Of a stretch of 64,000 nucleotides of DNA, positions 43,569 through 54,182 are shown one piece after another. Location: assembly GCA_015548865.1 (NCBI GenBank), contig JADMXW010000002.1:260795-324794 (forward strand), read 5' to 3'. The notes under the pieces are model-generated. The model was given only the letters and a program-made list of their open reading frames with translations, made no database searches and was not told where the DNA came from. Made by a program: the position numbers and the translations under genes. Position 1 is the stretch's first letter, and every line of letters starts with the position of its first letter. The DNA is from Serratia marcescens (lineage in GTDB: Bacteria > Pseudomonadota > Gammaproteobacteria > Enterobacterales > Enterobacteriaceae).

Positions 43569-44699
43569 TTACGCCTGTCGCCGAAACAGGCTGGTCAGGT
43601 TAACGATTTTCTTGCGTGGCAATGCCGCCAGTGGTTTACCCAAAAGATAAGCCGCAAAACGATAAAGGGCAGAATCAACGGAAGTGTTGCTGTTTTTGAT
43701 CTTGTAGGGATTCACACACAAAATTTGACAGCCGAGATATTCCTCAATATCGTCATTTCGCAGTTCGTCGGCATGTACGGGATGAATCTCATTGAGACAA
43801 ACCACAATACGTAATTCGCGTGCAGGCCGGGTCAGCATTATACGTTTATATTCATCCAGTATATTCTTCGCCATACGTAATGTTGACAAGTCCCGCGTAA
43901 TAACGAGTACGATGGTATGTGATTGTGCTATCACCGTTTCAAGCCGTTCTGTGGGTTGCGCATGAATAGGGTGATCAAAAATCACCAGGTTATAGTGGTT
44001 GAACTGGGTGTCTTCATAGTTCCACATCCCATCCAACGCTTCGATACGTACGGATTGATTCGCACTGACGGCAGCAATCGAGCCCTCCTTCGGCAGGGCT
44101 CGCGCCATCAGCAAATCCAAATCATTGCTGCCACTGCCACCTTGAACCAGGAGTGATGGCAAAGATGTCAACATGCCGATAGATTGGAACAGGTGATAGG
44201 ACACCGTCGTCGCACCAGCCCCCCCTTTGCACCCCAGCACACTGATTTTCATGGTGGTACGATTTATCGGTAGACTATCCTGCACCTGAACCAAGGCAGC
44301 CAATTGGGGCAACTGAGAACCAAAATGTAAATAACTGGCCCCTGTGCGCATAAGCGCTTGAGCGAATACGATTGAATCGTTGTTACCGATGAAAATGGGT
44401 CGAACACCGGCAGGGATCAGCAAGATAGCGGTATCGGTAATCAATTCGACGTCATGGCTATCGGCGATGTCCACAATCACTGCAATTGCATCTCGGGTAA
44501 TGGAATCATCCTGCAGTGAAAAAAAATCGCCCTCATGCTTCACTACATTTTTAAAATTATGCATGAGTAGCACACTGGCTATTTCCGACAATACATCACG
44601 GCGGGGAGAAATAATCACCAGTTGCTGTGAAGCACTCTTTTTTTGGCGTTGCGCGGCTTGATCATCACTGCGAGACTTTGCATCCGAAAATAACTTCAT
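43569..44699 (-). CDS. tadZ: TadZ/CpaE-like localisation ATPase
   Basis: Protein of 376 aa. A receiver-like N-terminal domain (LVIISPRRDVLSEIASVLLMHNF) is followed by a MinD/ParA-like domain with deviant Walker A GCKGGAGATTVSYHL and LVIFDHP in place of the usual switch Asp strand. TadZ places the pilus machine in the cell, often at a pole. It has a GGGAG site 5 nt before the ATG. The presence of a GTPase module in the same locus makes a joint positioning role plausible. Confidence 0.92.
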   Translation of the reverse strand: MKLFSDAKSRSDDQAAQRQKKSASQQLVIISPRRDVLSEIASVLLMHNFKNVVKHEGDFFSLQDDSITRDAIAVIVDIADSHDVELITDTAILLIPAGVRPIFIGNNDSIVFAQALMRTGASYLHFGSQLPQLAALVQVQDSLPINRTTMKISVLGCKGGAGATTVSYHLFQSIGMLTSLPSLLVQGGSGSNDLDLLMARALPKEGSIAAVSANQSVRIEALDGMWNYEDTQFNHYNLVIFDHPIHAQPTERLETVIAQSHTIVLVITRDLSTLRMAKNILDEYKRIMLTRPARELRIVVCLNEIHPVHADELRNDDIEEYLGCQILCVNPYKIKNSNTSVDSALYRFAAYLLGKPLAALPRKKIVNLTSLFRRQA

Positions 44700-44737
44700 A
44701 TTTCACTCCCAACATCATAATTCATAACCGTGATGAT

Positions 44738-46159
44738 TTATTTGGCAAAACCGCCCTGCTGCATAAAACTGCTGGCATCGTTGTTCAATCGCCCTTCTCG
44801 CATATCTTGATCAATGCCCACATTAAAGAACAATCTCTCCACCGAACTGCGCCGGTATATAGGCAACGGGACTTTCTGTGGTGATGAGGCAGACACCGGC
44901 TTAACCAGATTGATCGTGGCAAACACCACCAACTCTGTTTTGTTACGTTCACTTTGTGCGCTGCGCGCTAGTGCACCCAAAATCGGAACATCACCGATAA
45001 AGGGAACTTTGGTGAGCGACTCCTTGTCCGCTTCACTCAATAACCCCCCAATAACAAAGCTGTCACCATCAGCTAACTCAATGGTAGAACTGGAGCGACG
45101 CGTACGCATCGTCGGGATTTGGTAGTCGTTATAAGCGTAAGAGCCGGTTACACTACTCATTTCATTCGAGACGAACAGACGAATTTTTTGCCGTTTCTCA
45201 ACTTTGGCAGCAATATTAAGCCGGATACCATACTCTTTATATTGTACGGTCACTGCGTCCTGTTCCCGCACCAGAATAGGAATTTCCCCTCCGACCAAAA
45301 AGCTGGCCGATTCGCCCGATAGCACCGTCAGGTTTGGTTGTGCCAACACCCGAGCAATGGTGTCATTCTTCACTGCGTTGATTAGCGTGCTGATATTCGC
45401 TGCATCAAAGCCACGGCGAAAGCCCAGCAGATTAAACATACCGGGGGAATTTATACTGCTCCCGCCACTAATAATGCTGTCAAGCGTCAAACTGCTCCAT
45501 TCAATGCCCAGGTTGTCGGTAAAATCTTTGCTCACTTCAACGACGGTCAGTTTTACATTCACCTGATTGGAAGAGGGTAATTGCAAGCGGTTGATGACAT
45601 TGTCGTACACTTTATTGGCCATAAAATGAAGTTCACTGCTTTTGGCTCCCTCCTCCTCACCACTGCTGTACTTCATCGTCTGCTTTTCAGCGTCTGTTCC
45701 TACCAAACTCCCCACCAGTTGATAGACACCATTACGTGTATCTTCATCAGACACGTTACCCGTCAAGATATAAGTCACTTTATCGCCACTCATAAAGCGT
45801 TTGATTTCCACCTGACTACCAGGAAATTCGCGGGCCACACGCTGGCTAATATCGCCCATAAAGGGGTCAACGCTAATCGTTATATTCGACAACACCCGGG
45901 TATTCTTGCCATAAACTGTTAACGCAGCTTCGCCCATTTTTTTGGCATACAGCACCACACTTTTTTCATTCAACACTTTATAATCGGCTACTGCAGGGTC
46001 AGAAACAAAAACAGTATTGATTGTCTCATTGACGCGTATCGTTCTTGATTGTCCTGGTTTTAAAAATACTTGATCAGCCATGACTGAAAATGTGAATGAA
46101 AACAGCAAAAACAAAACCATGCTGAGAGATAGCCTGATACCAAAAGGGTATTTTTTCAT
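44738..46159 (-). CDS. rcpA: RcpA/CpaC secretin
   Basis: Outer-membrane secretin of 473 aa. After the signal peptide (to about SVMA) come the Tad-specific N-terminal domain (FLKPGQSRTIRVNETINTVFVSDPAVADY, BON-like repeats) and the secretin core (VPFIGDVPILGALARSAQSERNKTELVVFATINLVKP). It forms the pore for the Flp pilus. Only 38 nt separate it from tadZ, so there is no rcpB between them. Confidence 0.95.
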   Translation of the reverse strand: MKKYPFGIRLSLSMVLFLLFSFTFSVMADQVFLKPGQSRTIRVNETINTVFVSDPAVADYKVLNEKSVVLYAKKMGEAALTVYGKNTRVLSNITISVDPFMGDISQRVAREFPGSQVEIKRFMSGDKVTYILTGNVSDEDTRNGVYQLVGSLVGTDAEKQTMKYSSGEEEGAKSSELHFMANKVYDNVINRLQLPSSNQVNVKLTVVEVSKDFTDNLGIEWSSLTLDSIISGGSSINSPGMFNLLGFRRGFDAANISTLINAVKNDTIARVLAQPNLTVLSGESASFLVGGEIPILVREQDAVTVQYKEYGIRLNIAAKVEKRQKIRLFVSNEMSSVTGSYAYNDYQIPTMRTRRSSSTIELADGDSFVIGGLLSEADKESLTKVPFIGDVPILGALARSAQSERNKTELVVFATINLVKPVSASSPQKVPLPIYRRSSVERLFFNVGIDQDMREGRLNNDASSFMQQGGFAK

Positions 46160-46233
46160 GGTGTATCATTTTCCTGTACTTAAGTTTTCTTTTTATGCAT
46201 TTATGCAATGTCAGTGATAACAATAATTTTTGA

Positions 46234-47091
46234 TCACCCGCGCAATTCATTAACCTTGGCGGCTTCAGAAATTGGCTCAGATTGTGGTTCATTAAAGATG
46301 GGCTGATCACTAACAGGCCACGCGGCTTCTCTTCCCGATAGCACACCGTTGGCAGATTTATTTTCTCCCGTATTCTCTTGCGCAGCGGGAAACAGGAGTA
46401 TGCGTGTTTTTCCTTCTAGCCCCTTGAGGATTTTGACTTCATTATCTGTTAACTCAGTAATGAGCTGGCTGCCTTTTTCTGGCGCATCCACCCCATTCTT
46501 TGCTACTGTTTTCGCAGTCCTCATCGCGAGCACCCGCTTATTGGTCATTAGCGGTTTCAGACGGCTATCTTTGATCGAATGTGCTGGAGAAACAATTTCA
46601 TCCACACCGTCTCGTCCGGGCTTAATACTGTAAGACAGGAAAATATCTACCCCTTGACCGGGCTTCAGATTTGTTAGTAGGTAATTGTCTGAGGCTTCGA
46701 GCGTAAAGGTATACAGCACATTGCCAGGTTGTAAAAACATAGCAAGATAATCATCGCTTCCAGGCATGACAAGTGCTGAAGGTGGAATATAAGCATCTGC
46801 TGCAACCGGGCTTTTCAGTGCCCAATGGAGCGGATTTTTTCCCGACAGATTAAATTGAGTATCCAAGCTGCCAACATTCACAGAGACATTCTTTATCTGA
46901 AAATCGTCTGCTTGCAGTACGCTATTTGCGTCCAGATTACGGCGAGCAACTGCCACCGCGATCGTTTCCTGCGGTGTTTGTTGTTTGGTTTGTGGCGAAA
47001 CAGGGGCTTTAGATTGATTGAGATAGAAAAAAAGCCCAATAATACCTACGATGATCATCGCAATATAAACAACCAGCGCGCTTCTTTTCAT
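46234..47091 (-). CDS. rcpC: RcpC/CpaB periplasmic Tad protein
   Basis: Protein of 285 aa with one N-terminal membrane helix (LVVYIAMIIVGIIGLFFYL) and an SAF-like domain (IAVAVARRNLDANSVLQADDFQIKNVSV). LLTNLKPGQGVDIFLSYSIKPG follows in the RcpC core. It supports secretin stability or pilin passage in known Tad systems. It precedes rcpA in the operon. Confidence 0.92.
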   Translation of the reverse strand: MKRSALVVYIAMIIVGIIGLFFYLNQSKAPVSPQTKQQTPQETIAVAVARRNLDANSVLQADDFQIKNVSVNVGSLDTQFNLSGKNPLHWALKSPVAADAYIPPSALVMPGSDDYLAMFLQPGNVLYTFTLEASDNYLLTNLKPGQGVDIFLSYSIKPGRDGVDEIVSPAHSIKDSRLKPLMTNKRVLAMRTAKTVAKNGVDAPEKGSQLITELTDNEVKILKGLEGKTRILLFPAAQENTGENKSANGVLSGREAAWPVSDQPIFNEPQSEPISEAAKVNELRG

Positions 47092-47225
47092 TTCAGCTTA
47101 TATCCATATTGTCATTTTATTTTTCTACGGTGAACAAAGTAAAAACCATAAATATCTGGATGAGTATTTACAAAAAAACACCATAGCTACCGCACGAGAC
47201 TGACTGAATGTCTCATTAAAAATGA

Positions 47226-47259
47226 GGCACCGCATACGACAGTATGTTATATGGGTGCC
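47226..47259 (-). terminator. attenuator/terminator between flp and rcpC
   Basis: Read on the minus strand, GGCACC and GGTGCC frame an inner CATAC/GTATG stem and are followed by TCATTTTT. This could end most transcripts after the pilin gene while letting some reach the assembly genes, the usual way to give excess pilin. Confidence 0.55.
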
Positions 47260-47315
47260 CTATCTTTTCGTAAGCATGGCAATAAAAAGCCGTTGCTACG
47301 TTTTTAACATCCTGA

Positions 47316-47555
47316 TTAGTTAAGATTACTCAGAACTGAGGATTGTACGGTACTGAAAATAGTCTTCAGCAATATTGCTACCGTACCGTCATCTTTAGCA
47401 AAAATAACGGATACTACAGCAGCAACACCTGCGATGACGATGGCGTATTCAACAGCAGTGACGCCATCCTGATCACGTTTGAAATTGCGCACAGATTCGG
47501 TAACAGAAACATATGCCGCAATAGATTTGTTATGCAATGTATCGAACAGAGCCAT
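47316..47555 (-). CDS. flp: Flp-type pilin
   Basis: Major pilin precursor of 79 aa, class IVb. The peptidase site lies in RDQDG|VTAVEYAIVIAGVAAVVSVIF, with Glu5 and Tyr6 of the mature protein conserved. The leader is about 31 residues and rather long for Flp. It is the first gene of the locus, behind an AAGGGAAT site, and has its own promoter in the AT-rich region upstream. Confidence 0.95.
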   Translation of the reverse strand: MALFDTLHNKSIAAYVSVTESVRNFKRDQDGVTAVEYAIVIAGVAAVVSVIFAKDDGTVAILLKTIFSTVQSSVLSNLN

Positions 47556-48487
47556 CTCTAATTCCCTTATTTACGTTTATAAAAATATTCTTACCATCGG
47601 AACACCCGAATATTTGGCGATGGGATTAATAACATTTCATTTTTAATGCAGACAAGTCATTATTACCGATCAATCAAATACCATTTGATAGTCAATATCT
47701 ATCAATTAACATTTAACGATCAGCATAACATATCAATATAGGAATAATCTCATACTTAATAAATGAATAAAGCACAAAAAATCAATATAAATCAATATGA
47801 TTGATAAACTCATCATTATGTAAATAATATTGATTTAGGATAATTAATCTGAATTAAGTCATCCTATTAATTTTATTAAACCATGGATAAATCACAGAAA
47901 CACAGCAATAAAAAAACAATAAATTTCACAAAAATTAACAATTGGACAATAAAATTAATTAGAATTAAAATAAAGTAAAACATAAAAAAAAACATCAGCG
48001 TGATAGTATAACAAACCAAAAAAAACCAATTAAATAGTATATTTAATTAAATTAAATCCTCATTACATCCCGCAAACAAACCGAAATTCCTAATAATGGA
48101 AAATAGAGATAAAACGGTATTACTAAGCATCAATAAAATTAAAGTGAAAATGCAAAGAACCGGATAATACTGTGCCCACAAAATGAAGGGGGAATGGTGT
48201 TGACGCGGAAGTGTTAGAAATGACGCGTACTGCAAGGTCTGCACAACATTTGGGGGAAAATTCCGGCTCGCCTTCAATTGCTGAATGGGGTTAAATAGCC
48301 ACTACAATATGGGGTCTCTCCACAGCATTCAACGCAACGGAGACTGAACCGATGAACAATCCCCGCTGGAATAAGGCACATCGCACTTTACGCAGGGATA
48401 TAGAATCTGCAGCATGAATATTGAGCATCCTCTGTTCCCTAAAGGTGAGGATTCCCTCTTCTATGCGTGACGGGTCTACACCATTCC
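47556..48487. promoter_or_regulatory. very AT-rich region upstream of flp
   Basis: About 930 bp between the pilin gene and a TetR gene. The part 47640-48150 is extremely AT-rich, with many A/T tracts and repeated ATCAATAT-like words, as in H-NS-silenced promoters of accessory loci. A 76-codon frame at 48047-48277 (minus) is not convincing. A 21-codon frame at 48352-48417 (plus) has a fair ribosome binding site (CGGAGA), but nothing supports it as a gene. Confidence 0.5.
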
Positions 48488-49111
48488 TCAGTTGGCAAAC
48501 AATTGTGTGATAATACGGTTAATCGTCGCCACCAGCAGTTGGTTATCAACGCGGCTTTCTGCAGCGCGCGTCGCTGCATGCTGGGAGAGTCCGCCAAAAA
48601 TGGCCGAGATAATCTCCATACCCGCGTGCAAGCGTTGCAACGTCTCAGTATTGGTCACTTTGCCCCGCGTAAACAGCAGCTCATCAAACTTTTCCTGGAT
48701 GGTTTTGTTGGATTGTTGGAGCAGTTGGGCAACATTGGGATTGCGCGCCGCTTCCGCTGCGATCTCCAACCACAATCCGACAAATTCCGGCGATGCATGC
48801 CGTTCCACCATCTTCGCGGTATGCCGCGTTAGGGTGACAGCAAGCGTCTCATCTGGCGGGGAGGCGGCAATATCATTAACCATTTCGATCAATGAATTTT
48901 CCTGCTGCGCGATCAGGGCTTCGATGATCGCCTCTTTGTTGGCAAAATGGTAGTAGATATGCCCGGGGCTCATACCAGCCACTTTGGAGATCCGGGAAAT
49001 ACTACAACCATGAAATCCCTCCTCGCGGAAACATTTTGCCGCGGCTTCCAGTACCTGCTTTTTACGTTCTCGGCTTTTTTCTCGAATCTCATCGTCTTGG
49101 ATGTCGCTCAC
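48488..49111 (-). CDS. TetR-family repressor divergent from RND efflux genes
   Basis: Repressor of 207 aa. The TetR helix-turn-helix (about 18-65) reads VLEAAAKCFREEGFHGCSISRISKVAGMSPGHIYYHFANKEAII. The rest is the helical ligand domain. The frame opens at a TTG (49141), but GTG at 49111 follows GAGGAG by 6 nt and is preferred. It is divergent from the membrane fusion protein gene, as AcrR is from acrA, with a palindrome between them. It likely represses the pump until a drug binds. Confidence 0.9.
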   Translation of the reverse strand: MSDIQDDEIREKSRERKKQVLEAAAKCFREEGFHGCSISRISKVAGMSPGHIYYHFANKEAIIEALIAQQENSLIEMVNDIAASPPDETLAVTLTRHTAKMVERHASPEFVGLWLEIAAEAARNPNVAQLLQQSNKTIQEKFDELLFTRGKVTNTETLQRLHAGMEIISAIFGGLSQHAATRAAESRVDNQLLVATINRIITQLFAN

Positions 49112-49160
49112 TATTCGCTCCTCTGAGGTAAATTCTTGCAATTCTATTTTAGTATGAATA

Positions 49161-49179
49161 TTCTAGAATGAACGTTCTA
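49161..49179. promoter_or_regulatory. palindromic operator candidate between TetR gene and efflux genes
   Basis: TTCTAGAA (49161-49168) is a perfect palindrome overlapping TAGAA-N6-TTCTA (49164-49179). It lies between the divergent starts, where a TetR operator is expected. Confidence 0.5.
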
Positions 49180-49197
49180 ACTAAAGGAATATCCCTA

Positions 49198-50319
49198 ATG
49201 AAGTCTGTGTTTCTTCGTCCTGCTTTGTCGGCGCTTCCTGCGCTGCTGACGCTGATGCTCACGGGCTGCGATCGCCCACAGGCCAAGCCGGTAGCTGGCA
49301 TTCCTGAGGTGGGGATCGTGACACTTTCAGAGTCAGATATCACGCTTACCACCGAACTGCCAGGGAGAACCTCGTCGTACCGGGTGGCGGAAATCAGGCC
49401 TCAGGTCACCGGCATTCTCCAGCAGCGTCTGTTTGAAGAAGGCAGTATGGTTACCGCAGGACAAGCATTGTATCAGATAGACCCTGCCCCATACCGCGCG
49501 ACGTTGGCAAAAGCAGAAGCCAGTCTCGAATCCGCGCGTTTGCTCGCTTCGCGTTATGAGCGGTTGGTGAAAACCAGTGCGGTCAGCCAACAGGATCGAG
49601 ATGACGCACGGTCTGCTTGGTTACAGGCCAAAGCATCAGTGGACGCAGCCCGCATCGATCTCGGTTACACGACGATCACCGCCCCTATTTCTGGCCGCAT
49701 CGGCCGTTCATCTGTTACCCAAGGCGCATTGCTTACCGCGAATCAGACTAATGCGCTGGCGACAATCCAGCAGCTTGATCCCATTTACGTGGATATTCCT
49801 CAGTCATCAACGGCGTTACTGCGATTACAGAATGAACTGTCATCTGGACGCCTGAAGCGTACCGACGATCAACAGGCAGAAGTACGACTACTTCTGGATA
49901 ACGGCACGGAATATGTGCATGCCGGACGCATTAAACTCTCAGAAGTGACGGTAGACGAAGGGACAGATTCGGTGATCATTCGGGCACAATTCCCCAACCC
50001 GGAAGGTCAGCTATTACCCGGTATGTTCGTGCGCGCGAAGTTGCAAGAGGGGGTGCGTACCCACGCGCTGCTGGTACCACAGCGCGGCATTACGCGCAAT
50101 ACCGCCGGACAGGCAACGGCGCTGGTAGTAGATAGCGACAGTAAAGTTACGCTGAAAGCCGTGACAACAGAGCGGGTGGTGGGCAATCAGTGGCTGGTGA
50201 GCGCTGGGTTAGCGTCGGGTGACAAGGTGATCGTCGACGGCGTGCAGAAAGTGCAACCGGGTAATGTCGTGAAAATTGTTGACGCCGACCCGGTCGCCGC
50301 CGTATCTCAGCCGCAGTAA
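49198..50319 (+). CDS. RND membrane fusion protein (AcrA/MexA family)
   Basis: Periplasmic adaptor of 373 aa with a lipoprotein signal ([11 protein letters not shown]; lipobox MLTGC). Biotinyl-lipoyl-like halves and a helical hairpin are visible: [40 protein letters not shown], then [15 protein letters not shown] [20 protein letters not shown]. It joins the RND pump to an outer-membrane channel. ATG at 49198 is preferred over 49168 because of the AAAGGAA site. It lies 11 nt before the pump gene; no outer-membrane factor is encoded here, so TolC may serve. Confidence 0.94.
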   Translation: MKSVFLRPALSALPALLTLMLTGCDRPQAKPVAGIPEVGIVTLSESDITLTTELPGRTSSYRVAEIRPQVTGILQQRLFEEGSMVTAGQALYQIDPAPYRATLAKAEASLESARLLASRYERLVKTSAVSQQDRDDARSAWLQAKASVDAARIDLGYTTITAPISGRIGRSSVTQGALLTANQTNALATIQQLDPIYVDIPQSSTALLRLQNELSSGRLKRTDDQQAEVRLLLDNGTEYVHAGRIKLSEVTVDEGTDSVIIRAQFPNPEGQLLPGMFVRAKLQEGVRTHALLVPQRGITRNTAGQATALVVDSDSKVTLKAVTTERVVGNQWLVSAGLASGDKVIVDGVQKVQPGNVVKIVDADPVAAVSQPQ

Positions 50320-50330
50320 AAGGAGCTGCC

Positions 50331-53300
50331 ATGTCTCGTTTTTTTATCGATCGACCGGTGTTTGCCTGGGTCGTCGCTCTGGTCATTATGTTAGCTGGCG
50401 CTTTGTCGGTTATTCGCCTGCCGATTAATCAGTATCCGAACATTGCAGCACCCGCGATCGCCGTGAGTGGCACCTATCCCGGAGCTTCTGCGGACACGGT
50501 GCAGGATACGGTGGTCCAGGTGATCGAACAACAGTTAAACGGACTGGATAACCTGCGTTACCTGCAATCCGTTAGCAACTCTGATGGTTCCTTTACCATT
50601 ACCGTGACCTTCGATCAGGGCACCGACCCCGATATTGCGCAGGTACAAGTACAGAACAAACTGTCGCTGGCGACGCCGCTTATTCCTGACGAGGTACAGT
50701 CACAAGGCATTCGCGTCGCAAAGTACCAGATTAACTTTATGCTGGTGGTCGGGCTGGTCTCTACCGATGGTCGTCTGAATGGGTTTGATTTGGGGGACTA
50801 TCTTGTTTCTAACTTGCAGGATCCGTTATCCCGCGTGAAGGGCGTGGGGGATTTTATGGTCATGGGGTCGCAATATGCCATGCGCATCTGGATGGATCCA
50901 ACCAGACTCACCGGTTATGGTTTGACACCGCTGGATGTCAGTTCAGCTATTCAGGCACAGAACGTGCAGGTCTCTTCGGGTCAACTCGGCGGTTTACCTA
51001 CCGAAGAGGGGATTCAGCTCAACGCCACCATCATTGGCAAAACGCGTTTCACCAAAGCGGAACAATTCGAAAACATCCTGCTGAAAGTACAACCGGACGG
51101 ATCGCGCGTACTGCTGAAAGATGTCGCCCGCGTCGGGCTGGGCGCAGAAAGTTTTGCCATTCAGGCAAAGTATGGTGCCAATCAACCCAGTTCGGGCATC
51201 GCACTGCGTCTGGCGACAGGCGCTAACGCGCTAAGCACTATTGAAGCAGTACGCGCCAAGCTGGAAGAACTGAAACCAGGGCTGCCGTCGGGTGTGGAAA
51301 TCGTCTACCCCTATGACACTGCGCCGGTGATCAGCGCCTCAATTGAAGGCGTCGTGCACACGCTGCTGGAAGCAATCGTGTTGGTGTTTCTGGTGATGTT
51401 GCTCTTTTTACAGAACTGGCGTGCGACGCTGATCCCGACGTTGGCGGTGCCAGTGGTGCTGTTGGGTACCTTCGGCGTGATGGCGGCGTTCGGTTTTACC
51501 ATCAATATTCTCACCATGTTTGGTCTGGTACTGGCGATAGGTCTGCTGGTTGACGACGCCATTGTGGTAGTGGAAAACGTGGAGCGATTGATGGCAGAGG
51601 AACAGCTGTCACCGTTGGAAGCAACACGTAAATCGATGGATCAGATCTCGGGTGCATTGGTGGGTATTGGTTTGGTGCTATCGGCAGTATTCGTGCCGAT
51701 GGCCTTTTTTGGCGGCTCCACCGGCGTTATCTACCGCCAGTTTTCTATCACTATTGTGTCAGCAATGGCGCTGTCAGTATTGGTTGCCCTGATTTTCACG
51801 CCAGCGCTTTGCGCAACCTTACTGAAACCTGCGGCGCATGGACAGCAGCAAAAAGGGTTCTTTGGCTGGTTCAACCGTCGTTTTGAACGTGGCACCGCAC
51901 TGTATCGCAATGGTGTGGCGCGTACCTTACGCGCCCGCAAACGCGCCATGGTGATCTTCCTGGCGATTATCGCGTTACTGGTGGTGCTGTTCCCCCAGAT
52001 ACCCACTTCGTTCTTGCCGGATGAGGATCAGGGCAACCTATTTGTTCAGGTACAAATGCCCCCCAATAGCAGCGCAGAGCAAACGCAACAGGTGTTGACC
52101 AAGGTCGCCGACTATTTCCAGCATAAAGAGAAGGACATGGTGGCATCCTCTATGGTCGTCAATGGGTTTAACTTCGCTGGACGTGGACAAGGGTCCGCAA
52201 TGGCTTTTGTGCAACTGAAACCCTGGAATGAACGTCACGGCAGTGTTTTTGAACTGACCGGGAGAGCGATGCAATTTTTCAGCACGATCAAGGAGGCGAA
52301 TGTGATTGCGTTTGCGCCGCCGCCCGTATCAGAACTGGGGAATGCCACAGGCTTTGACCTGTTTCTTGAGGATCGTAGCGGTGGCAGTCATGAGCAACTG
52401 ATGCAGGCGCGTAATCAGTTCTTGGGCATGGCGGCGCAACATCCGGCCTTGCGCATGGTGCGTCCTAACGGGATGAATGATGAACCACAGTATCAAATCC
52501 TGATTGATGACGAAAAGGTACAAGCGCTGAAATTGAGTCTGTCGGATGTAAACAACACCATGTCGGCAGCCTGGGGATCGACCTACGTCAATGATTTCAA
52601 CGATCGTGGCCGTGTGAAGAAAGTCTATATCCAGGGAGCCGCCGGATCGCGTATCTCCCCGCAAGATTTTGACAAATGGTATGTACGCAACAGCGACGGC
52701 GATATGGTGTCATTCGCATCCTTCGCCACAGGAAAGTGGATTTACGGCTCACCGAAGTTGGAACGTTATAACGGCATATCGGCCGTCGAAATCATGGGTG
52801 AACCCGCGCCTGGCTATAGCTCAGGTGACGCCATGGCCGCAGTGGAAGAGATCGCTGCCAAACTCCCCAGCGGTATTCATGTTTCCTGGACAGGCATCTC
52901 CTATGAGGAGCGTCTGTCCGGATCCCAAGCGCCGGCCTTGTATGCGCTCTCCTTGCTGATCGTGTTTCTCTGCTTGGCGGCCTTGTATGAAAGCTGGAGT
53001 ATTCCGTTCTCCGTCATGATGGTACTGCCATTGGGTGTGATTGGCGCAGTCGGTGCAACTTTGCTGCGTGGATTAGGCAACGACGTGTTTTTCCAAGTGG
53101 GGTTGCTGACGACCATCGGCCTCTCTGCGAAGAACGCTATTCTGATTGTCGAATTCGCACGCGACCTGCATGAGAAAACAGGTAAACCGCTGGCTGAAGC
53201 GGCGATGGAAGCAGCACGAGTGCGGTTGCGACCCATCATTATGACCTCGTTAGCTTTCATTATGGGGGTTATACCACTCGCTATCGCCACTGGCGCAAGC

Positions 53301-53468
53301 TCCGGTAGCAAACATGCTATCGGCACTGGCGTTGTGGGCGGCATGTTGACTGCGACGGTGTTGGCGATTTTCTACATTCCGTTGTTCTACGTACTGGTTG
53401 CTGGGTGGTTCAGCCGCAAGAAAACGGCCTCAAGCTCGGCAAATGCGACACACCCACAGGAAGGGTAA
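50331..53468 (+). CDS. RND multidrug efflux pump (AcrB/MexB, HAE1 family)
   Basis: Inner-membrane proton/drug antiporter of 1045 aa with the 12-helix RND layout. [26 protein letters not shown] is the usual start. The proton-relay Asp pair is in [18 protein letters not shown] (near 405-408) and the partner Lys in [17 protein letters not shown] (near 940). [22 protein letters not shown] is the typical porter-domain motif. AAGGAG precedes the ATG. Confidence 0.96.
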   Translation: MSRFFIDRPVFAWVVALVIMLAGALSVIRLPINQYPNIAAPAIAVSGTYPGASADTVQDTVVQVIEQQLNGLDNLRYLQSVSNSDGSFTITVTFDQGTDPDIAQVQVQNKLSLATPLIPDEVQSQGIRVAKYQINFMLVVGLVSTDGRLNGFDLGDYLVSNLQDPLSRVKGVGDFMVMGSQYAMRIWMDPTRLTGYGLTPLDVSSAIQAQNVQVSSGQLGGLPTEEGIQLNATIIGKTRFTKAEQFENILLKVQPDGSRVLLKDVARVGLGAESFAIQAKYGANQPSSGIALRLATGANALSTIEAVRAKLEELKPGLPSGVEIVYPYDTAPVISASIEGVVHTLLEAIVLVFLVMLLFLQNWRATLIPTLAVPVVLLGTFGVMAAFGFTINILTMFGLVLAIGLLVDDAIVVVENVERLMAEEQLSPLEATRKSMDQISGALVGIGLVLSAVFVPMAFFGGSTGVIYRQFSITIVSAMALSVLVALIFTPALCATLLKPAAHGQQQKGFFGWFNRRFERGTALYRNGVARTLRARKRAMVIFLAIIALLVVLFPQIPTSFLPDEDQGNLFVQVQMPPNSSAEQTQQVLTKVADYFQHKEKDMVASSMVVNGFNFAGRGQGSAMAFVQLKPWNERHGSVFELTGRAMQFFSTIKEANVIAFAPPPVSELGNATGFDLFLEDRSGGSHEQLMQARNQFLGMAAQHPALRMVRPNGMNDEPQYQILIDDEKVQALKLSLSDVNNTMSAAWGSTYVNDFNDRGRVKKVYIQGAAGSRISPQDFDKWYVRNSDGDMVSFASFATGKWIYGSPKLERYNGISAVEIMGEPAPGYSSGDAMAAVEEIAAKLPSGIHVSWTGISYEERLSGSQAPALYALSLLIVFLCLAALYESWSIPFSVMMVLPLGVIGAVGATLLRGLGNDVFFQVGLLTTIGLSAKNAILIVEFARDLHEKTGKPLAEAAMEAARVRLRPIIMTSLAFIMGVIPLAIATGASSGSKHAIGTGVVGGMLTATVLAIFYIPLFYVLVAGWFSRKKTASSSANATHPQEG

Positions 53469-53549
53469 TCGCCCCCATTGCGAGCATACCCTGTGAGACC
53501 GGAGGGCGGCTATCCGCCCTCCCTGAGAAGCACAGCCAGGAGGAAACGC

Positions 53550-54182
53550 GTGGCAAGACGGACCAAAATGGCGGCTCAGGAGACGCGGGAACAAATTCTG
53601 GATGCGGCGGAACTCTGTTTTCGTGACATCGGCGTGGCGCGGACCACGTTGCAAATGGTGGCAACGCGCGCAGGCTGCACAAGAGGCGCCATTTATTGGC
53701 ACTTTAATGAAAAGCACGACCTATTGCGTCAGGTGATCGAGCGTGTACCGCTGTCGTTATTTGTTGAATTGGAGACGTTATCACGAACTGCACGGCCTGT
53801 GATGGGATTGCACTGCTGTCTGCAACGCCTGTTGGATGATTTCCGGGCAGACCGTCACTTACGTAATGTGATCGACGTGGTGCTGTTTCGTGGTGAAGGC
53901 CCGGCCGGGTTAAGTGGGGAATTGGCTCGGGGAAAGGAGAGCATGGAAACGTTGCTCGGGTTGTTCCGACACATTTTCGAATCGGGACTGAAACACGGAG
54001 AAATCGGTACCACTCTGCGTGCAGAAACGCTGGCCTCTTTGTTGTTCTGCGTGTTTTCTGGTGTGCTGCGCAATCATATCTTACTGCCCGCCAACAGTTG
54101 GATCGTGCAAGAGAGCAGTGCAGCGTTAGATCAGGTATTTGCGATGGCGATGGCTAATAAGGAGACAGGTAATGAACAATGA
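53550..54182 (+). CDS. second TetR-family regulator (AcrR-like)
   Basis: Regulator of 210 aa with the AcrR-type DNA-binding region (REQILDAAELCFRDIGVARTTLQMVATRAGCTRGAIYWHFNEKHDLL). The frame opens upstream at 53478, but GTG at 53550 follows AGGAGG by 7 nt. It lies 81 nt after the pump gene in the same direction. Its stop overlaps the next gene by 11 nt. A second TetR in the same locus suggests two-level control. Confidence 0.9.
   Translation: MARRTKMAAQETREQILDAAELCFRDIGVARTTLQMVATRAGCTRGAIYWHFNEKHDLLRQVIERVPLSLFVELETLSRTARPVMGLHCCLQRLLDDFRADRHLRNVIDVVLFRGEGPAGLSGELARGKESMETLLGLFRHIFESGLKHGEIGTTLRAETLASLLFCVFSGVLRNHILLPANSWIVQESSAALDQVFAMAMANKETGNEQ

Noticed and set aside
48047..48277. 76-codon minus-strand frame upstream of flp
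   Set aside because: No ribosome binding site or recognisable family; located in a non-coding AT-rich region. The hydrophobic C-terminus could arise from T-rich sequence.
48352..48417. Small 21-codon frame with a CGGAGA site
   Set aside because: Too short, with no homologue that I can recall. Kept only as a note in the intergenic entry.
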